Positions 26,420-35,436 of a stretch of DNA of 64,000 nt are shown here, piece after piece; positions within the stretch are counted from its first letter, which is position 1, and every line of letters starts with the position of its first letter. The position numbers and the translations under genes are program-made. Where the stretch lies: assembly GCF_000686845.1 (NCBI RefSeq), contig NZ_JMLS01000003.1, forward strand, positions 347,339 through 411,338. The letters are read 5' to 3'. The DNA comes from Paenibacillus sp. UNC451MF. Its GTDB lineage: Bacteria; Bacillota; Bacilli; Paenibacillales; NBRC-103111. The notes beneath the pieces are model-generated. The model was not told the origin of the DNA and did no database searches. It saw only the letters and a list, made by a program, of their open reading frames with translations.

Positions 26420-27352
26420 GAGCTGAACAGCCTGCAGGATCTCGCCGGCAGGCTGTTTAATTAACTGGGTTGTCGCGATCTGATCGAGAATGGCTTGCTG
26501 CGCGGTGAGCTGCACCTTGCGATTAATCGTTAGATACAGATTCTGCCCCTTGACCGGCTTGCTCAGCTTCATGTCGCCGACGATCCGGCTCATGCTGTCC
26601 GATTTGATAGGATTTATAACCGTTAAGGCCCCGCATCTCCTTCTGATACATCAACTCGATGCCGTCGTAGCCGACCTCCTCGGAATCCAAATACTTAAGC
26701 GTGGGATCCGATTGATCCGCGTTGATTTCTTTGTAAAAGTCCAAATTCTCCTTGGCTCCCTTCATCTTGTTCAGATAGCCGACCAATTGAACGGCGACCC
26801 GGTCGGGACTGTACTGGCTGATGCGCTCCTCCACGATCTCCATGTCCGGATACTCGTCGCGGTGCTCGCTAAGATAGGCGATCTCTTCTTTTGACAGTCC
26901 CGATTTGATCCGTCGTTGTTGGAATGGCAGATGCGTTCTGCCTTTGATGTCCATAGCCTCGATAACTTCCTCAATCGTCAACGGCTTGGAATTCGCTTCG
27001 CCTTTTTCGTTAAACAGCTGCACGAGTTTTGCAGCCAGCGCCTCCGCCGCTTCCTGCTTAAAGCTTGTTTTGAAAGTAAGGTATTGGGACTGAGTTGAGA
27101 TCGAATATGCGATCTGCTGTCCCGCCGAATCGTAAATATTGCCGCGGATTGGCGGGATGGATACGCCCTTCATGATCATGGTTGTCTGGCGTTCCTAGAG
27201 ACTCGGACCCTCGACGAACTGTAGATAAGCAAAACGTACGATTAGTGAAGAGAACAGGAGAAATGTAAGCATGAAAAGACATTTAACCTAATACTGAAAT
27301 GGCGACGGTTTCGAACTTTTCTTTCGTACTTCGGTTTTATCATTAATTTCCA
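26420..27352 (-). pseudogene. Penicillin-binding protein (class B), broken and 3'-truncated
   Basis: The ATG at 27352 follows GAGGGAA and starts MEINDKTEVRKKSSK, a short cytoplasmic tail. A membrane helix (FLLFSSLIVRFAYLQFVEG) and the conserved PPIRGNIYDSAGQQIAY follow. Then the dimerisation domain (GYLNKMKGAKENLDF, GYDGIELMYQKEMRGLNGY) can be read. A frameshift near 27290, a TAG stop near 27192 and a frameshift near 26600 break it, and the transpeptidase domain is gone: after LTINRKVQLTAQQAI the sequence joins the MFS remnant. Class B proteins of this type cross-link peptidoglycan; this copy cannot. Confidence 0.8.
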
Positions 27353-27610
27353 TACCGTTCCCTCATTCCGTCACTCGATACCCACCCTTTAATTGTCATA
27401 TATTCAGACGAATTCCTTTTTAGAGAGGTTCAATCTTTATCCCTGCACAATAAGAATAAGCAACCTTACGGGAATGGCGGGTATCCGAACTCAATACCAA
27501 GTTATTTTTCAAAATTTACGCTTCCGAATCCATAAGACCGATGAATTCCCGGATCGGCTGTCGTCTATATATATGAACACAAACTAATTTGACGAAGAGG
27601 TGTTTTGAAA

Positions 27611-28027
27611 ATGGCATTAACGTCCGCATTCACGAGCTTCAACCTGCCTGTAAAAAACGTAGAACAATCGAAAGCGTTCTTCACCGGACTCGGATTCGAG
27701 CTCAACCCGCAATTCCCCGAGAACGAGAATTCGGTAGCCATCGTGATCGGCGACAACCTACAGGTCATGCTGATCAATCAAGCATTCTTTAATACGCTCA
27801 CGGAGAAGGAATCCGTCGATACGAGCAAGTATGCGCAGATGACGATCGCATTGGCCTTCGAGAGCCGGGAAAAGGTCGATGAAATCGTGAATACCGCGGT
27901 CTCCTTGGGCGGGAAATTGCACGCTGAACCTGAAGATCATGGGTTCATGTATCATTGGGGCTTCGTGGACTTGGACGGCCATCTGTGGGCCATTAACTAC
28001 ATGAACATGGATGCGGCACAAGGTTAA
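27611..28027 (+). CDS. VOC-family (glyoxalase/extradiol dioxygenase fold) protein
   Basis: 138 residues from the ATG at 27611 with AGAGGTG upstream. The N-terminus AFTSFNLPVKNVEQSKAFF and the C-terminus HWGFVDLDGHLWAINYMNMD are those of small lactoylglutathione-lyase-like VOC proteins. Members bind metals or drugs; no substrate can be inferred. The gene converges on an SRPBCC gene across a shared hairpin. A remnant of a near copy lies at 29651-29748. Confidence 0.8.
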   Translation: MALTSAFTSFNLPVKNVEQSKAFFTGLGFELNPQFPENENSVAIVIGDNLQVMLINQAFFNTLTEKESVDTSKYAQMTIALAFESREKVDEIVNTAVSLGGKLHAEPEDHGFMYHWGFVDLDGHLWAINYMNMDAAQG

Positions 28028-28065
28028 GGCTAACGGAGAGCACGCTCGTACTAGGGTTCAAAAAG

Positions 28066-28097
28066 AAAAACGCCGGGCATCTTCCCCGGCGTCTTCT
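28066..28097. terminator. Bidirectional hairpin terminator
   Basis: Arms CGCCGGG and CCCGGCG with a seven-base loop; A run on the left and T-rich sequence on the right serve both converging genes. Confidence 0.75.
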
Positions 28098-28106
28098 TCG
28101 TGATGA

Positions 28107-28532
28107 TTAGTTTTGTTCGGTATAGGCTTTGAAATTGTCCATGATCGCTTGCCAGCCTGCTTGCTGGAACTCGACGGGATTGGAGCTTTCCGCGTCGAAC
28201 GTTTCAATGACCTTCGTCTCATTCCCTTGATCGACGAAAGCAATATCCACTCTTCTTCCGTCTTCCATGGTGTAGCCGATCGCCTCATGCCGATTCACGA
28301 CATCGTAGACGCCACCAAAATCAAAGCCCATGCTGCCATCCTTCGCTTCCATCCGTGTCAGAAACTTGCCGCCGACCCGCAGATCGTTCTCGGCTCTCGG
28401 CGCATGCCAGTCCTCGGACGCTTGATTCCACTTCGTGATGTGATCCGGCTCGGTCCAATAGCGCCATACCTTCTCGACAGGGGCTTGAATGACGGCTTGC
28501 ACGGTTACTTTCGTCGGTTGACTCGTTTCCAT
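28107..28532 (-). CDS. SRPBCC-family (AHSA1-like) protein
   Basis: 141 residues with the START-like fold signature VTVQAVIQAPVEKVWRYWTE at the N-terminus and a C-terminal amphipathic helix (GWQAIMDNFKAYTEQN). AHSA1-like proteins bind hydrophobic ligands or act as ATPase activators; no ligand is known here. AGAGGTG lies upstream of the ATG. A sigma factor gene follows 76 bp upstream on the same strand, and such pairs are common, so both may belong to one stress-response unit. Confidence 0.8.
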   Translation of the reverse strand: METSQPTKVTVQAVIQAPVEKVWRYWTEPDHITKWNQASEDWHAPRAENDLRVGGKFLTRMEAKDGSMGFDFGGVYDVVNRHEAIGYTMEDGRRVDIAFVDQGNETKVIETFDAESSNPVEFQQAGWQAIMDNFKAYTEQN

Positions 28533-28608
28533 TTTAAATAGACACCTCTCTCATGATATTCGTCGTTTGGTTATTCTCAATGATATAGACGTAAGCCAAT
28601 GACGAAAT

Positions 28609-29565
28609 TCATTGGTCAATTCGCTCAGGCAGCCCAAATCGCGAAAATAATGGCGTATGAATGAAGTTTTGAACGTGCAGGATTTGATTTTCTTTGGTTT
28701 CGATGACGTGGATGCCCCAGGGTACCAGGCCAGAGCCCTCTTTGCCCGGCATATACTGGGCCAACGCCGGATAACCGCCATTCACCGTAATGGGCACAAA
28801 TCGCGAACCTTCGCAATGCCAGCGAGTAAGCGAATAGAAGGCGGACAAATCTTCCTTGCCGCGGATCCACATCTCGAAGGGCGGCATCGACATGCAGCCT
28901 TCCTCGTGGAACAACGCGACGAGCGCAGCAATATCGAATTGCTCGAAGGCCTCCACATACCGGGACAGCAGCTGCTGCTCCGGTTGAACGTCCATGCTGC
29001 TGAGCTCATCCGAGCGAAGCTGCGCCCGGTCCATCGTCTCTCGGGCTCTTTGCAAGGCGCTGTTCACCGCTGCCGGCGACATTGCCAACGTTTCCGCGAT
29101 CTGCTTGGAGGACCATTCAAATACATCCTTCAAAATGAGTACCGCGCGCTGCCGCGGAGGCAAGGTCTGCAGGAGAGCGATGAAGCACAGTTGAAGGGTA
29201 TCTCTGCGGACGAGCCGATCCTCCGGATTGCCCCCAAAGTCGGGAGACGGCCAGATCCAGGCAGAGTCCGGCAGCGTGTCGCGCGGCTCGACGATGGCGA
29301 CGGCCGGATCGAACAGGTCAACGGGAAGCGCGCGGCGTTTGGATTGTCTCAGCTTGTCCAAGCACAGGTTGGAGGCAATCCGATAGACCCAAGTTTTGAA
29401 CGAGGAATCCTGTCTGAACGTGCTCCAGCTCTGCCAGACCCGAATACTCGTCTCCTGAACGGCATCATCCGCATCGTCCATGGAGCCTAGCATTCGGTAA
29501 CAGAACGAGGTTAAGCCTGGCTTCAAGCTTGCAAATAATGGTTCGTCAAATGCTTTCTCGTTCAT
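28609..29565 (-). CDS. ECF-type RNA polymerase sigma factor with C-terminal SnoaL-like domain
   Basis: 318 residues. Region 2 (LTSFCYRMLGSMDDADDAVQ, then ETSIRVWQSWSTF) and region 4 (LPPRQRAVLILKDVFEWSSK, then QIAETLAMSPAAVNSALQRA) are clear. Residues 200-318 form a SnoaL/NTF2-like tail (RYVEAFEQFDIAALVALFHE) as in SigJ- and SigX5-like ECF groups, in which the tail controls activity without an anti-sigma factor. The ATG at 29565 follows GGGAGG. The likely partner is the SRPBCC gene downstream. Confidence 0.85.
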   Translation of the reverse strand: MNEKAFDEPLFASLKPGLTSFCYRMLGSMDDADDAVQETSIRVWQSWSTFRQDSSFKTWVYRIASNLCLDKLRQSKRRALPVDLFDPAVAIVEPRDTLPDSAWIWPSPDFGGNPEDRLVRRDTLQLCFIALLQTLPPRQRAVLILKDVFEWSSKQIAETLAMSPAAVNSALQRARETMDRAQLRSDELSSMDVQPEQQLLSRYVEAFEQFDIAALVALFHEEGCMSMPPFEMWIRGKEDLSAFYSLTRWHCEGSRFVPITVNGGYPALAQYMPGKEGSGLVPWGIHVIETKENQILHVQNFIHTPLFSRFGLPERIDQ

Positions 29566-29650
29566 CGCGGCCTCCCTTAACGATCTCCCCGAAGGGTAGT
29601 ACCTTCATTATATGCAATGAAGCGGACAGCCTCAATAGAATAAATAGGCA

Positions 29651-29748
29651 GGATTATGGGTTCATTTATCATGGGCCTTCGAGGACTTGGACGGCCATAT
29701 GTGGGCGATAAACTTCATGAACAATACTGCGTCGGAAGGCCAGGGATA
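29651..29748 (+). pseudogene. 3' remnant of a VOC-family gene
   Basis: About 98 bp closely match the last 85 coding bases of the gene at 27611-28027, including GACTTGGACGGCCAT, but the frame is shifted. The rest of the copy is absent. This marks an old duplication around the SRPBCC-sigma pair. Confidence 0.6.
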
Positions 29749-30301
29749 ACGAAGAGCATCAACGTTAAAAGTTAAAATTAGCTAGTGATTGGATTGGACT
29801 CTTCAGTTCTGTCCTGAACCGTCAGTTCTGCTGTGATTGATCGCTATCTCCCGCTTCCTTCAGTGTGGATGGTGGGGGGAGGTTCACACTTTGAATCGAT
29901 GCTCCTCCTTTCCATCTTCTTCTGCCTTTATGAGTTCAAGCTATTAACAGATTGGACGTATTTTAAAATGTACGAATTATCAGGGTGATTCCATCGTTCC
30001 GGAGTCAATTAGATTTTCATAAACTAGGTATGTAGGGACCTACTCCACCCTGCTCCACTCATAGTATGCCTTTCTTAAGAAGTAGACGGTCGCTAACGCA
30101 CCGTCTATCTTTACTTACATAACTATGGGACATATGTATCAAATATCTTATTTTGTGATGATGTATCCACGATTACCATAAAAGCGATTAAACGATTAAA
30201 AGGCCCTTGTCATCCTTTTTCATTTTTCTTTCCGAAGTGACTTCGATAAAGGAAAAGAAAATCGATTATAGGGCCTTTTAATGCTTCTAATGACTTTTTA
30301 T
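29749..30301. other. Intergenic region with two hairpins
   Basis: No gene is supported. A hairpin at 30084-30106 (AGACGGT and ACCGTCT, T-rich tail) and a larger, nested inverted repeat at 30195-30282 (outer arms ATTAAAAGGCCCT and AGGGCCTTTTAAT, inner pairing between CTTTTTC and GGAAAAG) are present. The second could be a bidirectional terminator or a small mobile repeat. Confidence 0.5.
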
Positions 30302-30640
30302 TTACTTGGTAGTACGCTCATAATCATAAAGTCCTGGTGCCATCAACCACTTGCCATTGACATATTCAATTTTTACAATCAATGTATCGTACGGTTCGTC
30401 AAATAATATTGTATCTAACGCAATATCTACAAACTTTATCTTTTTGACTTCTTATCTTGGCGGTTTCAGTCAGAATTTTGGTTGCCCATCCGTGTCCTCC
30501 ATTTAAAATAGAGTTGCCCGTTATATATAAAGAGGAAGGCCTTTATAGTTGTTTATACCAGTTATGGGAAAAGCAGATTCTGGGAATGGATGATCAACCA
30601 GAGGTTCACTTCTTAATGAGGACAGCGCATCTTGCTTTAT
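30302..30640 (-). pseudogene. Decayed gene of unknown function
   Basis: One frame reads PITGINNYKGLPLYITGNSI and continues to TETAKIR at about 30445; a neighbouring frame then continues KKIKFVDIALDTILFDEPYD and ends WLMAPGLYDYERTTK with a stop. The two parts join sensibly with one frameshift. The start is missing. I do not recognise the family. Confidence 0.45.
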
Positions 30641-30664
30641 ACCGATAAGACTTACGCAACATGC

Positions 30665-32596
30665 CTACGGAAACGGATGCGGATAGGGATTCAGCTCCTC
30701 CGGCGACAGCTTGTGATCGACATATCCCAGCTGCATCGGTACTTCCAACACTCTGTTCAGACCCGCCAAGCGGGTAAGCGTATGTCCGAATGTCATCGGC
30801 AGCATTCCCGGTATCAGCACTTTGAAGCAGTACAGTTCGTTGCGAAGCGTCTCGCTCGTTGACTGGTCGACTACAATAACATCCAACCCCAAACTGCGAA
30901 ACACCTCAAGAACCTGCTTCAGATCATCTGTTAAATCGTCATTAGTCGCTACTGGGCCGAATTCTTCGCCGAAAGTCCGTAGAGGACGCTGTTCGTCTAG
31001 CAAAAAACATAGTCGTTCCTCCGCTTGTGGCAAACTATACAATATAGAATGATCCTCCATGTTTTCTACCAGGAATGAATCATAAAACATAGCTTCAGCA
31101 TCATTTCGGCGTTCTTCCCAGTTTGCCTCAACCCTGGTGATCGTCCCAGCCAGCTCATACAAGGCGCTCTTGGCTGCACGAATAGGATCCAGATGGGCTC
31201 CTGCGGCGCACACAAGGTTCAATGCCTGAGTCGCTCCCCCCTTCGCTATAGCCCAGATGCTTGGAATGCCGTTTTCCATCGTCGTATTGTACAACAGCAC
31301 TTCATATCCCGTTACGGCTCTTATGCGTTCGATCATCGTCATCAGTTCTTTGTCGCCAGACGAACGGTAATCGAGCCGTGGAACAGGTAACTTGGCGTAC
31401 CAGGTCATCAAGAACGAATCGCGCTCAACAATTTCCAAAATGCCGTACAAGATTGCTTCTTCCCGACTCCCGCCTAACGCGCAGCCGTTAGAAGTCTCAT
31501 ATACAAAGCCTCCTCCATAACTCGGGCTGTAATAAGCCAGCAGCTCGGGGACTAGAATCGGACGTTCATACAGTAATGAGTATCCCCACACCCAAGGAAT
31601 ATCCGCATCAGGATCGAACCGTAGATAGGGAAAATCCGGCCGATCCATGTGCTCCTGCGTGTGGAGCCCCACCTTCAACGGATCTATGGCATCATCCTTC
31701 AAGTTAACGAAGCTGTTATGCACAACCGTTCGTTTTCCTCGAGGAGCGACCCCGCAATATCTCTCCAATCCTTCGAGGATGGCAGCCAGCTCACTATCTG
31801 CAAACGAATGCGAATGGCCTCCTGTCAATTCATTCGACATAGGCAAAGGAAGATTCACAGCCGCGCATGCAAAAGTGGACAGGAAGCTCACCTCCCTGAC
31901 GTTGAAGAGCCCGGTCCGGCTGTTCCAATAATCCTTAACCAGAACCTTCTGTAAATCGTTCATCGAACGGCTGCGGTAATTGTCCCTGCTCAGCTTCCTG
32001 CAAGATCTAAATGTTATCTGGGCTGCTTCCTTCGAATCGTCCGGCCATTGGCCGCAAACCGGACAAGATTGGTCCGGCAGGATGTAGTGAATTGTCGTAT
32101 TCAGATCAATCAAGTTAACTAAATAGATGTGGTTTTCGGAATACGGTTTATCTCCTTGAAGCACCTTAGCCGCTTCAACAGAGACTATATTTGCAATATG
32201 TCGCAATGCCAAAGGAGATACCTCTGGAACCTGTCTAGGGAGAGGATCGGGGGAGATGAGTCTCATGATCAGATCGTCCATATCTTCCTTGATTTCCCTC
32301 GCCATGGAGTACCTATTTTCCGCACACTGGGAACAGCCGGCCGTTCCGGGGCGGACTATCGGCCCAACCACCCCTTCTCCATCGGATACATAGCTGCGTA
32401 GCCATGGGATGCCAAGCGGCTGCAGCATCTCTTCTGCTTGGAGATGAACGGAGGAGTTCCCTCCCAGCACCAATACCAGCCCCGCAGGAGGTAAATCCTC
32501 ACCGAAAGCGGATCTGCGTACTATCGGGAATTCTGACAAATACCTGCACACTGTATCCGCCAACAGCCCCTCTCCGATAATAACGACGGTATTCAT
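30665..32596 (-). CDS. TOMM YcaO cyclodehydratase (SagD-type)
   Basis: 643 residues. The N-terminal 190 residues are a ThiF/E1-like remnant domain with a Cys4 zinc site (CSQC at 88 and 91, CPVC at 178 and 181). The YcaO domain follows, with ATP/Mg-binding Glu residues in SELAAILEGLERYCG (269, 275, 278) and REEAILYGILEIVERDSF (380, 388, 391). It ends in a Pro-rich tail NPYPHPFP, the PxPxP feature of azoline-forming YcaO proteins. It would use ATP to cyclise Cys residues of the precursor to thiazolines. It overlaps the upstream ThiF-like gene by ATGA. The precursor at 22389-22679 is the obvious substrate. Confidence 0.9.
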   Translation of the reverse strand: MNTVVIIGEGLLADTVCRYLSEFPIVRRSAFGEDLPPAGLVLVLGGNSSVHLQAEEMLQPLGIPWLRSYVSDGEGVVGPIVRPGTAGCSQCAENRYSMAREIKEDMDDLIMRLISPDPLPRQVPEVSPLALRHIANIVSVEAAKVLQGDKPYSENHIYLVNLIDLNTTIHYILPDQSCPVCGQWPDDSKEAAQITFRSCRKLSRDNYRSRSMNDLQKVLVKDYWNSRTGLFNVREVSFLSTFACAAVNLPLPMSNELTGGHSHSFADSELAAILEGLERYCGVAPRGKRTVVHNSFVNLKDDAIDPLKVGLHTQEHMDRPDFPYLRFDPDADIPWVWGYSLLYERPILVPELLAYYSPSYGGGFVYETSNGCALGGSREEAILYGILEIVERDSFLMTWYAKLPVPRLDYRSSGDKELMTMIERIRAVTGYEVLLYNTTMENGIPSIWAIAKGGATQALNLVCAAGAHLDPIRAAKSALYELAGTITRVEANWEERRNDAEAMFYDSFLVENMEDHSILYSLPQAEERLCFLLDEQRPLRTFGEEFGPVATNDDLTDDLKQVLEVFRSLGLDVIVVDQSTSETLRNELYCFKVLIPGMLPMTFGHTLTRLAGLNRVLEVPMQLGYVDHKLSPEELNPYPHPFP

Positions 32597-34131
32597 AGGG
32601 ATACCTCCTCAGCGAGCAGTACGCCAACGACTTCAAGCGGCCCTTTTTTCAGAAAAGGCTCGCAACGCATGTCGAAGATCTCCAGCCGTTTATGATGCTG
32701 ATTCAAGGTTTCTAGCGCTGAAAGCATTCTTGAGGCCTGATTGATGGAAGCTGCAGAAGAAATGGTGATGCGTTGCGGCTTATCGTCGCTCCAAATAACG
32801 GAACTAACCGCGGCTATTTCCGTTTTCATCAAAGCATTTTGCAGCGCTCGGCGAAGCGCTAAGGTCATATCAAGGCCTATACAGCCATACCAGGAATTAT
32901 CCGAGAGGACCCACACGACCGGAAATCCGAATAGTGGCTTTCCGGATGCAATGAGAGTCTCGCTATCTTTAATATTCAGAGCCTGCAAATAATAACGGCA
33001 ATGGACATCTTCGATACGGTCAATTTCCATGCGAGTGAGAACTCTCCTTTGATGAAGGGTCCGTCTGTCTAGCACTTTGGTCAAACAAGCGATCAGCCCG
33101 CGCCCAACCGCTTCAGCGAACGTGAGTCCTGCTCCGATACTGATGTCCTCCTGTTGGCTCGAGGATAGCCAAGGTATCCATAACGGGGTCATGCGAGCGG
33201 CATAGGATTCTACCCCTGTAAGACCGGACTCCCGGCGGGCCTCTACATGCGTTAGAGCGCTGCAGAATATGGCAGGCAAAAGTTGCGCAAAGCCTTCGGA
33301 TAGCGGGTCTACGGACTGCACGAGACATTGTGCCAGCGGAAGCTGCTCCAATGCTCCTTCCTCCCAAACATGGAAAATGCCCGAGACCTTGGAGGTTAGC
33401 CCTTCGAACCAAGAAAACCATTGCTCCACATCAGGTTCCTGATCCGATTCAAGATTTCGCTCCAGCTCCGTCGTTATGCGGACCGCTTCGTGACCCGATA
33501 AGAAAGGATGCGGGAGAACCGGATGCCAGCTTCCCTCCAGCGTGAGCGGATTGAAGATATAACAATGATTATTGCTACTCGGCTCGATCTCTCCGACAAG
33601 CCACTTGTGGTATTCATATACGATAAGATTGGATAAGAGAGTTGCGGTCGTCCTATAGAAGGGATACAATTCCCATCCAGGTTGGAATACGGACGCATGA
33701 ATGCGTCGCCACGCACTCTTCCCACACCCGTCTCCGTCCGGGTAAAGCAGGGGCCCGATCATGCCTATTCCTCGTAGATCCATTGCAGGGAGCAGCGGTT
33801 TCTTTTCGGCTATGCATGTGCTCTGAAGCTTTTCAAGTTCCTCTAGGTCGTTATGCTGAGAAGCATACAAAATAAATGAGAACGGCCTGATTGCAGTGTC
33901 CCAATTCACCTTGCCGCCCTCCGCTTCGGCTAGGATAATATCCAGAGATGTTTCCGGATCGCTCGGAAGCGCCTGTTCCCAGACCACCTTAAGCTGCTCC
34001 GCTTCTGCAAGTGGTATGTTGATTGCCAATACGGAAAGCTTCGATAAACGCGATTCATACCATGCTTTAACCAGCGCAACCAAGACGGTTCCGGAACCGA
34101 CTGCCAGTACCCCTTCACCTTGAGAAAACAT
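32593..34131 (-). CDS. ThiF-like TOMM maturation protein, lacking the usual N-terminal domain
   Basis: 512 residues from the ATG at 34131, which has GGAGGTAGACAA upstream. GVLAVGSGTVLVALVKAWYE at the start is the nucleotide-fold start of the ThiF-like bacteriocin maturation family. In Bacillus members about 130 residues precede this motif and include a PqqD-like RRE domain that binds the leader peptide; here no continuous frame supplies them. The rest (VVWVLSDNSWYGCIGLDMTL, KTEIAAVSSVIWSD) aligns with the family as I know it. It presents the precursor to the YcaO enzyme. It is the first gene of the two-gene operon. Confidence 0.8.
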   Translation of the reverse strand: MFSQGEGVLAVGSGTVLVALVKAWYESRLSKLSVLAINIPLAEAEQLKVVWEQALPSDPETSLDIILAEAEGGKVNWDTAIRPFSFILYASQHNDLEELEKLQSTCIAEKKPLLPAMDLRGIGMIGPLLYPDGDGCGKSAWRRIHASVFQPGWELYPFYRTTATLLSNLIVYEYHKWLVGEIEPSSNNHCYIFNPLTLEGSWHPVLPHPFLSGHEAVRITTELERNLESDQEPDVEQWFSWFEGLTSKVSGIFHVWEEGALEQLPLAQCLVQSVDPLSEGFAQLLPAIFCSALTHVEARRESGLTGVESYAARMTPLWIPWLSSSQQEDISIGAGLTFAEAVGRGLIACLTKVLDRRTLHQRRVLTRMEIDRIEDVHCRYYLQALNIKDSETLIASGKPLFGFPVVWVLSDNSWYGCIGLDMTLALRRALQNALMKTEIAAVSSVIWSDDKPQRITISSAASINQASRMLSALETLNQHHKRLEIFDMRCEPFLKKGPLEVVGVLLAEEVSL

Positions 34132-34413
34132 TTGTCTACCTCCAATCCATGACATCACACAGTTTGAAACTCGGTCATGCCATTATCAACAAACCCTAAA
34201 TCTACTGTAAAAATATGTCGGAATCCTTAATTTTATTAACGTAACCAAAGCAAGGCTGCATTAAATTCTTCAGCAGCAAGTCCGTGAAAAGGTTGAGTTC
34301 ACTGCTGAATTGAGAAGCATTTTTTACGCAAGCGAATCCATGATATAGTGTGCAACTTCTAGTTTGATCTCCTGATTATCAATCTGCGCTGCGAGGTTTC
34401 CTACCGTGCTGGA

Positions 34414-34542
34414 TCAGTTCTCGTAGTCTAAGAGCAGTATTATTATAATAAAGATACAAATGCAAAATAACCCGATCCGCGTAATGTTATTTAAGATGTA
34501 ATCTAACAGATCCGCTCCGATCTCTCGAATTTTATTCATCAT
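34414..34542 (-). CDS. Small membrane protein (42 aa)
   Basis: 42 residues with an amphipathic start (MMNKIREIGADLLDYILNN) and one hydrophobic helix (IGLFCICIFIIIILLL). A perfect AGGAGG lies nine bases before the ATG at 34542. It sits between the TOMM enzyme pair and the Crp-like regulator, all on the minus strand. I do not recognise a family; an immunity or accessory role is only a guess from position. Confidence 0.55.
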   Translation of the reverse strand: MMNKIREIGADLLDYILNNITRIGLFCICIFIIIILLLDYEN

Positions 34543-34583
34543 TTATGTTCCTCCTAAATTTCTTCGTATTGTTTCTTTCGTAA

Positions 34584-35258
34584 TCATTCCGAATCCAGAA
34601 TGGTAATATATCGATCGGGCTTTTCGATATTCCCTTCCTCATACAATTGTGACAAAGCTCTTTGGACAGTAGATCTATGACATACGCAATACTCCGCTAT
34701 CCACCTTTCACTTAATTTGTGCTTTATTTTCTTTCCTTTTTCCGTAACCGTGTATTCTCCCTTTTCGATATAGATATTAAGCATATTGGCCACAGCACCG
34801 ATATTCCCGCCTGCCCGCGCGTGGATCTTATGGAATGATTGATACATACGACGATTTGTATGTAGCAGAATAGTTTTAAGAAGATGTACGTTCCGGCCGT
34901 TCTTTTCCTTTTCCTCTTTCTTGTCGTCGAACAGCTTCAGGAATACAGCACTTGAAAGGAGGATCAATTTTGTGTTTTCTTCTGCCTTTGCCGCAACCAG
35001 ATGTAAGAGCCCATCGGAAAAAACACCCTCTACTCCAAAAAATTCGCCCTTGTGAGAGACATAGCATGTCCGATCGAGGTATATCGATACAATCCCATCT
35101 AAGACGAAATACAATGCATCGGCCGGATCGTATTCAAGAAAGATGTTATTTCCTTTAGCATAAGTTTTGGTTCTCATTGCGCCTTCGAGAGTTCTCTTGT
35201 CTTCCTCCTTCAATTTCGAGAACAAATCAATGCGGTCTACTAGCCTCACGCTGTACAC
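34584..35258 (-). CDS. Crp/Fnr-family transcriptional regulator
   Basis: 224 residues. The N-terminal cyclic-nucleotide-binding fold is visible (KGNNIFLEYDPADALYFVLDG), followed by the dimer helix and a C-terminal winged helix (LSERWIAEYCVCHRSTVQRA). The fold lacks an obvious cAMP-contacting RES-type motif, and only a few scattered Cys are present, so it may sense something else. It lies just upstream of the small membrane gene and the TOMM operon on the same strand and is the best local candidate for their control. The exact start is not fixed by a strong ribosome binding site. Confidence 0.75.
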   Translation of the reverse strand: MYSVRLVDRIDLFSKLKEEDKRTLEGAMRTKTYAKGNNIFLEYDPADALYFVLDGIVSIYLDRTCYVSHKGEFFGVEGVFSDGLLHLVAAKAEENTKLILLSSAVFLKLFDDKKEEKEKNGRNVHLLKTILLHTNRRMYQSFHKIHARAGGNIGAVANMLNIYIEKGEYTVTEKGKKIKHKLSERWIAEYCVCHRSTVQRALSQLYEEGNIEKPDRYITILDSE

Positions 35259-35305
35259 CCCCTTATCCGCATATGATGTGTTTGTTTTGTTTAGATGTAA
35301 AAGAC

Positions 35306-35337
35306 AAAAAAACTGCCAACAACGGCAGCCCCTTTTT
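35306..35337 (-). terminator. Hairpin terminator
   Basis: Arms CTGCC and GGCAG with a six-base loop, flanked by an A run on the left and T run on the right; it ends the minus-strand membrane protein gene at 35437. Confidence 0.65.
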
Positions 35338-35436
35338 CCAGGTTTAGCTTTATGAAGCTGTTTCCTTAACCCACTTCTGATTAACTAAACCATGCAATGT
35401 CTCATAGAAAGCTCTAGCTGCTGGTCTTGCTAAGCA

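Noticed and set aside
28657..29490. 277-codon plus-strand frame
   Set aside because: It is antisense to the sigma factor gene, which has clear region 2 and 4 motifs; GC-rich third positions leave the reverse frame open.
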